DNA from: Verrucomicrobiia bacterium | GTDB lineage: Bacteria; Verrucomicrobiota; Verrucomicrobiia; Verrucomicrobiales; DEV007 | Direction of reading: 5' to 3' | Length of the DNA stretch: 64,000 nucleotides | NCBI GenBank assembly: GCA_030427505.1 | Contig: JAUICH010000003.1 | Location: 264,841 to 328,840 of the forward strand | Shown: piece by piece, positions 60,280 to 64,000 of the stretch | Position numbering within the stretch: the stretch's first letter is position 1 | Layout: each line of letters starts with the position of its first letter | Notes under the pieces: model-generated | What the model saw: the letters and a program-made list of their open reading frames with translations, nothing else | Database searches by the model: none | Told to the model about the DNA's origin: nothing | Program-made: the position numbers and the translations under genes

Positions 60280-63087
60280 TCAGGCTCCGGGAAGCACCGG
60301 CTCCGGATTCTGATGCTGGAAGGGATGACTCTTCACCACTTCTTTGACCAGGACGCGGGCCCGGAGTTCATTCTCATTCAGGCGATCCACGATTTCCTGG
60401 ACCGCCGGCTCGTCAAAGCCCCGCAGTTCACGGCCCAAGGCAAAAGCGAGCAGGTTTTCCGCCACGCCCCGGACGAAATCGTCCCGGCGATGTTCGAGGA
60501 GATAGTCTTTCAAGCCCTCGATGCCCGAGAGAGTTGTGCCACTTTCCAGTTCGCCTTGGGATTCCACCGGCCCGGCCGGGGTGCTGTCCCGCCAGCGGCC
60601 AATGGGATCGAAATTTTCCAGGCTGAAGCCCAGGGGGTCGATCTTGGCGTGACATCCGGCGCACTCTTCCCGCTCTCGGTGAATCTTCAGCTCCTCGAGG
60701 AGTGTCTTCCCTTTCGTTTCACCCGCGTTATCGGAAAGTTCGCCCGCGTTCGGGGGCGGGACAGGCGTTTCCTGGCCCAGCATTTTTTCGTAAATCCAGG
60801 CGCCGCGAATGACTGGGCTGGTCCGCACGGGGGTGGAGGTGGCGGTCAGCACGCTGGCCATTCCCATGACACCGCCCCGGTTCCGGGTCTTCAGAGACAC
60901 CTTCTGCATTTGGGAGCCTTTCACGCCCCGAATGCCGTAGAGCTTCGCCAGGTCTTCGTTTAGGAAAGTCTCGCCGGAATCCACCAGTTCCAGGAGGCTG
61001 CGGTTTTCGTCCACGAGGTAGCGGAAGAATTTCACCGGTTCCTCCACCACGGCCTGTTTCAGCGCGGGGGTAAATTCCTTTCCGTACTTCCGCTCGTCGG
61101 GGAAAATGCTTTCTCCTTCCGGTCCGAAGCCGAGCCACTGGCCGACGAAATAGCGGGCAAAGCGATCAGCGCGGGGATCTTTGAGGAGGCGTTCCACCTG
61201 TTGATCCAAAACTTTCTCGTCACTCAGTTTTCCCTGCTCCGCCAGAGCGAACAGTTCCTTGTCCGGCATCGTCATCCAGAGGAAATAGGACAGGCGGGAG
61301 GCGAGCTGGTAGTCGTTCAACGCATATTCGCCCTCCGCCTCGGGGCGCTGTTCGTGGCGGTAGAGAAAGTTCGGCGAGACCAGGATGGCGGAGAGCGCCA
61401 TTTTCAGAGAAGGCAAATACGGTTCACCTGCCGCCCGGCTGTCCTGATAAAGGGCCAAGTAACGATCCAGCTCCCCTTCGCGAAGGGGGCGGCGGAAGGC
61501 GCGATAGGCGAAGCGGGTGAGAATTTTCTCGGCGGCGGTGTCTTCCGGCAAATCTTTGCCCGGCTTCACAAACAGAACCGGCTCCGCTCCCTCCAGCGTG
61601 GCGGGCTTCACCGGACCGCGCACCCGCACCCAGTCGATCCCCACATCGCCCGGTTCCATGGAAGCGGGACCTATCCTGATCTGTTCCACGGCCTTGAAGA
61701 TCGACTCATTCCGCTTGAAAGCTTCGACACTGTTCTTGGCAATGCGATCGTCGATTTCTTTTCGCGTTACCTTCAGCAACGCGGCGAGTTCGTCTTTCTC
61801 AATGTCCAGATCCACCGTCCGTTCCTTTACATAGCGGCGGAAGCGTTCGATCTCCCGGGGATCTCCCTCAGGTCCATGCAAGTTCAGCCATTCGATGGCC
61901 CGTTGGACGTTCATGAGATGCCGGTTCACGTCGCGGATGGCGGCGCTCAGGTCCTTGTCCCCGTCACCTTTCACCGGATACTGAGGCCCGAAGCGGAGGG
62001 AGTCCCGGCCAATGATCTCACTGGCGTTTTCCGGCAGCGGCGGATAGTCCGCGGGATCTTTGAGCGTCACTCCTCCGAATGAACCGAAGACCGGACGCTG
62101 AATGTTCCAAGCCATCTGGCGGGAACCTGCTTCCAGAAAGACAACCAGTTTGAACTCCTCCAGTTCCTGACGCGGAACCACGACGTCACCCTTTACAACG
62201 TCGTTCACCCGCAGCCGGGCGCCGGTGGCGCCCCGGTTACTCCGGGCACGGATGACAAACTCGTAGAATCCATCCGCGGGCACTTCGATGGAATCGTAGA
62301 GGGTCATTTGACCCCGATTCAGGTAGTAGCCTTTTCCACCACCCAGGTCCGAGAGATTCGTCTTGGTCTCGGTCATGAACATGTCTTCCGCTTCCAGGAA
62401 GTAGTTCACGCGTTCCTTCGTTTCCGCGTGAGCGGTCAGGGCATTTAACGAGTGCTCGGCGGTCTCCAGGTATTTTTCGAGGAGGGACGGAGTGACGAAC
62501 AGGGCGTCCCGGTCGTTGTTAAAGCCGCTCTCCCCTTCCCCGTCGTCGGTGAAAAGTTCTCCCGGATGGATGTCGATGCCGAGGAGGTCCCGCATCGTGT
62601 TGTCGTATTCCAGCTTGTTGAGGCGGGGAATGGTGACGTGACCCGCGCTGGCGAATTTCGACCAGTCGATGTGATTTACCGAGGTATCGAGCCAGGCCAG
62701 GAGCTTTTCCCGTTCCGCGACCGCCAGGAAGGGTTTCTTCGGCGGCATCTCATCGATCTCGATCTGTTCCAAGACCCGGAGCCAGAGTTTCCGGTCGTGA
62801 ATGACTTCCGTTTCGGAGCCGAAGGTATCCAGGCGGACGTCGCCCTTCTGTTTCTCCGGGCCGTGACAACTGAAGCAATAGGTTTCCAGCAAGGGCCGGA
62901 TTTCGGTGGCGAAGGCGCTTTCTTCTGAGCGGTTTTCCGCTGCCGCGAGCTTGGGCTGGGCTTTAGCGTCCGAGGGCTTTTCCGCCCGGACCATTCCGGG
63001 CCACAGGGCAAAGGCAATGACCGTGCCTCCGGCGAGTCCGGTCATGGACTGCTTTTGAAGAGAGTTGGGGAATCTGAAAAATGCCAT
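60280..63087 (-). CDS. planctomycete-type cytochrome C protein (DUF1587/1595/1592/1588/1585)
   Basis: A 935-residue exported protein. Signal at 14-35. The Cytochrome C N-terminal domain has the heme-binding CFSCH at 71-75. Then come DUF1587 (TIPRLNKLEYDNTMRDLLGID), a carbohydrate-binding-like beta-domain (about 227-320, beginning NYFLEAEDMFMTETK), DUF1595 (RFAYRAFRRPLREGELDRYL), DUF1592 (ILVSPNFLYRHEQRPE ... RLSYFLWMTMPDKELF), DUF1588 with a second CxxCH (ECAGCHAKIDPLGFSLENFDP), and DUF1585 at the C-terminus. It lies upstream of the DUF1552 gene, with 131 bp between. The biological role of the family is unknown. Confidence 0.93.
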   Translation of the reverse strand: MAFFRFPNSLQKQSMTGLAGGTVIAFALWPGMVRAEKPSDAKAQPKLAAAENRSEESAFATEIRPLLETYCFSCHGPEKQKGDVRLDTFGSETEVIHDRKLWLRVLEQIEIDEMPPKKPFLAVAEREKLLAWLDTSVNHIDWSKFASAGHVTIPRLNKLEYDNTMRDLLGIDIHPGELFTDDGEGESGFNNDRDALFVTPSLLEKYLETAEHSLNALTAHAETKERVNYFLEAEDMFMTETKTNLSDLGGGKGYYLNRGQMTLYDSIEVPADGFYEFVIRARSNRGATGARLRVNDVVKGDVVVPRQELEEFKLVVFLEAGSRQMAWNIQRPVFGSFGGVTLKDPADYPPLPENASEIIGRDSLRFGPQYPVKGDGDKDLSAAIRDVNRHLMNVQRAIEWLNLHGPEGDPREIERFRRYVKERTVDLDIEKDELAALLKVTRKEIDDRIAKNSVEAFKRNESIFKAVEQIRIGPASMEPGDVGIDWVRVRGPVKPATLEGAEPVLFVKPGKDLPEDTAAEKILTRFAYRAFRRPLREGELDRYLALYQDSRAAGEPYLPSLKMALSAILVSPNFLYRHEQRPEAEGEYALNDYQLASRLSYFLWMTMPDKELFALAEQGKLSDEKVLDQQVERLLKDPRADRFARYFVGQWLGFGPEGESIFPDERKYGKEFTPALKQAVVEEPVKFFRYLVDENRSLLELVDSGETFLNEDLAKLYGIRGVKGSQMQKVSLKTRNRGGVMGMASVLTATSTPVRTSPVIRGAWIYEKMLGQETPVPPPNAGELSDNAGETKGKTLLEELKIHREREECAGCHAKIDPLGFSLENFDPIGRWRDSTPAGPVESQGELESGTTLSGIEGLKDYLLEHRRDDFVRGVAENLLAFALGRELRGFDEPAVQEIVDRLNENELRARVLVKEVVKSHPFQHQNPEPVLPGA

Positions 63088-63320
63088 CGCCTTGCTGGAA
63101 ACAAAGAATATTTGCCGGAGAAGCTTGTCACTACACGGAGGAATTGCTTTTTGCCGCTATCCTCCTTGCCGCCTTCGAAAATCCTCTGCCCTAAACGTTC
63201 AACTTTGGAGCCCTATTCGAACCAATCCGTCGCGAAGAAGAGCCGGCCTGTCTCCGCGTGAAATCATAAGGGAGAAACCCTTCGCCACAATTAGCGCCTT
63301 CACGCCACGGCCAGGTAAAG

Positions 63321-63509
63321 GTGGAACGTGATCTCCGAGCGCGTTCTCGAAAACAGAGAAAGGCCGGCTGTTATCCCCGCTTGGACCTGATCCCCACGTC
63401 GCGGCCAAATGTAACCAGTCCCTTCCACGCGCACCGGCTTTTCGCGAAGTAGCTGCCGTATTCATTCGCGCGCCCGGCTCGCGAGTTCTTCGCCCGGAGG
63501 TCGAGGACC
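63321..63509 (-). repeat. dispersed repeat, copy B
   Basis: Reverse-complement copy of 43050-43227, with the same two blocks (GGTCCTCGACCTCCGGGCGA, GAACGCGCTCGGAGATC) in the same order. Divergent between the blocks. Confidence 0.65.
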
Positions 63510-63769
63510 ACCTTCCGCGACCTGACGTCCCGGGTAGATCAAGCGTCAGCCTGGCTTGCTGGCTATGGAACCCCCCAAGTGTACCGCTTTGACCGCTAGG
63601 CAGTGTGGCACTCGGAAAAGCGTGGTGACCGGCTCTTTTACGGGAACCAATTGCGATGCAATTGCCGGACAGGTATCGCGCGGCCTTCTCGCCGGAGGTG
63701 CGCCCCAAAGATTTCGCGGGCCGGGCCTGGCTGATCGTCCTCGCGGGGCATGAGCGCCAACGGCGCGCC

Positions 63770-63970
63770 GCATACCAGCCTGGGCCGAAGGCCCAGGTTA
63801 GGCGGATTGGTAAATTTCGAGGGCTGAAGGCCCGGCGCATGCGGGCGCGCCGTGACTCCGCCGCCATCCCCGGGGGGGGATGCGCCGGACCTACGGCCCT
63901 CGATATTCATGGGGACCCGTTTTCCTGGGGCTCGCCCCCCAGGCTGGTATGCGCCGGGCCGTTGGCCCTC
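63770..63970. repeat. REP-like inverted-repeat cluster
   Basis: GCATACCAGCCTGGG (63770-63784) recurs as an exact reverse complement at 63938-63952. A 22-nt motif, ATGCGCCGGGCC...GCCCTC, occurs three times: inverted at 63819-63840 and direct at 63880-63901 and 63949-63970, with few mismatches. Two perfect or near-perfect hairpins (63779-63797 and 63924-63943) lie in it. This is the pattern of REP/BIME-type intergenic repeats. Confidence 0.7.
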
Positions 63971-64000
63971 CGGCCCTGAGACCCCGGTTTAGCGATTTCA

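Larger units (their letters stand above)
63088..64000. other. right-end region of repeats without a supported gene
   Basis: Over 900 bp with no convincing gene. It holds a dispersed repeat (63321-63509), the perfect hairpin CAATTGC-GAT-GCAATTG at 63648-63664 and a cluster of REP-like inverted repeats (63770-63970). A long open frame on the minus strand runs through these repeats and is rich in Arg, Gly and Pro, as expected of repeat-derived frames. Confidence 0.6.

Noticed and set aside
63199..63867. A 222-codon open frame at the right end
   Set aside because: It crosses two different repeat families and the hairpins; composition is not like a gene of this genome.
1..64000. CRISPR array or phage region
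   Set aside because: No regularly spaced direct repeats, cas genes or phage structural genes were seen.

Overview
The window is about 64 kb of G+C-rich bacterial DNA, most likely from Verrucomicrobiota or another member of the PVC group. The evidence is family content: a planctomycete-type cytochrome C protein with DUF1587/DUF1595/DUF1592/DUF1588/DUF1585, paired with a Tat-exported DUF1552 protein; three secreted sulfatases; an SHD1-like protein; an FAD-dependent oxidoreductase with a golvesin-like C-terminus; and mostly leaderless-looking starts without Shine-Dalgarno sequences. No 16S rRNA is present, so this rests on gene families only.

Positions 1-25,800 are mostly housekeeping genes: thiamine thiazole synthesis (thiH-thiS), an NfeD-type membrane protease, dnaG-rpoD, aat, coaD, yceD-rpmF-plsX-fabH, tatD, an SDF-family symporter, gltX-aroE, and a leftward translation/transcription-factor cluster nusA-infB-rbfA-nrnA-truB-ribF. 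A HAD hydrolase and a tRNA-Lys(TTT) close this part.

Positions 26,000-42,900 are accessory genes: a lipoprotein, secreted and cytosolic flavoproteins, two secreted proteins that look like beta-propellers, an EF-hand protein, an OxyR-like regulator, a homoserine-dehydrogenase-like SAF protein, a GT-C glycosyltransferase, a phosphodiesterase, a DASS transporter and a methyltransferase.

Positions 43,400-52,500 look like a sulfated-substrate locus. A tripartite tricarboxylate transporter, in which the binding protein is fused to the small membrane subunit, is followed by TctA and two tandem paralogous sulfatases; a third sulfatase faces them. Positions 52,700-63,100 are all on the minus strand: a TpsB-type outer-membrane transporter without a partner, an SHD1 protein, a NarL-type response regulator, a histidine kinase with two discoidin-like sensor domains, a DUF1552 protein and the large cytochrome C protein. 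The last four are closely spaced and may form one unit that links glycan sensing to the cell-surface machinery.

The non-coding DNA is not empty. There is a MITE-like element with terminal inverted repeats and a partial second copy 32 kb away, a second dispersed repeat at about 43.1 kb and 63.4 kb, a cluster of REP-like inverted repeats at the right end, a terminator inside the nusA-infB transcription unit, and a possible three-stem RNA upstream of the EF-hand gene. I saw no CRISPR array, phage or complete insertion sequence.
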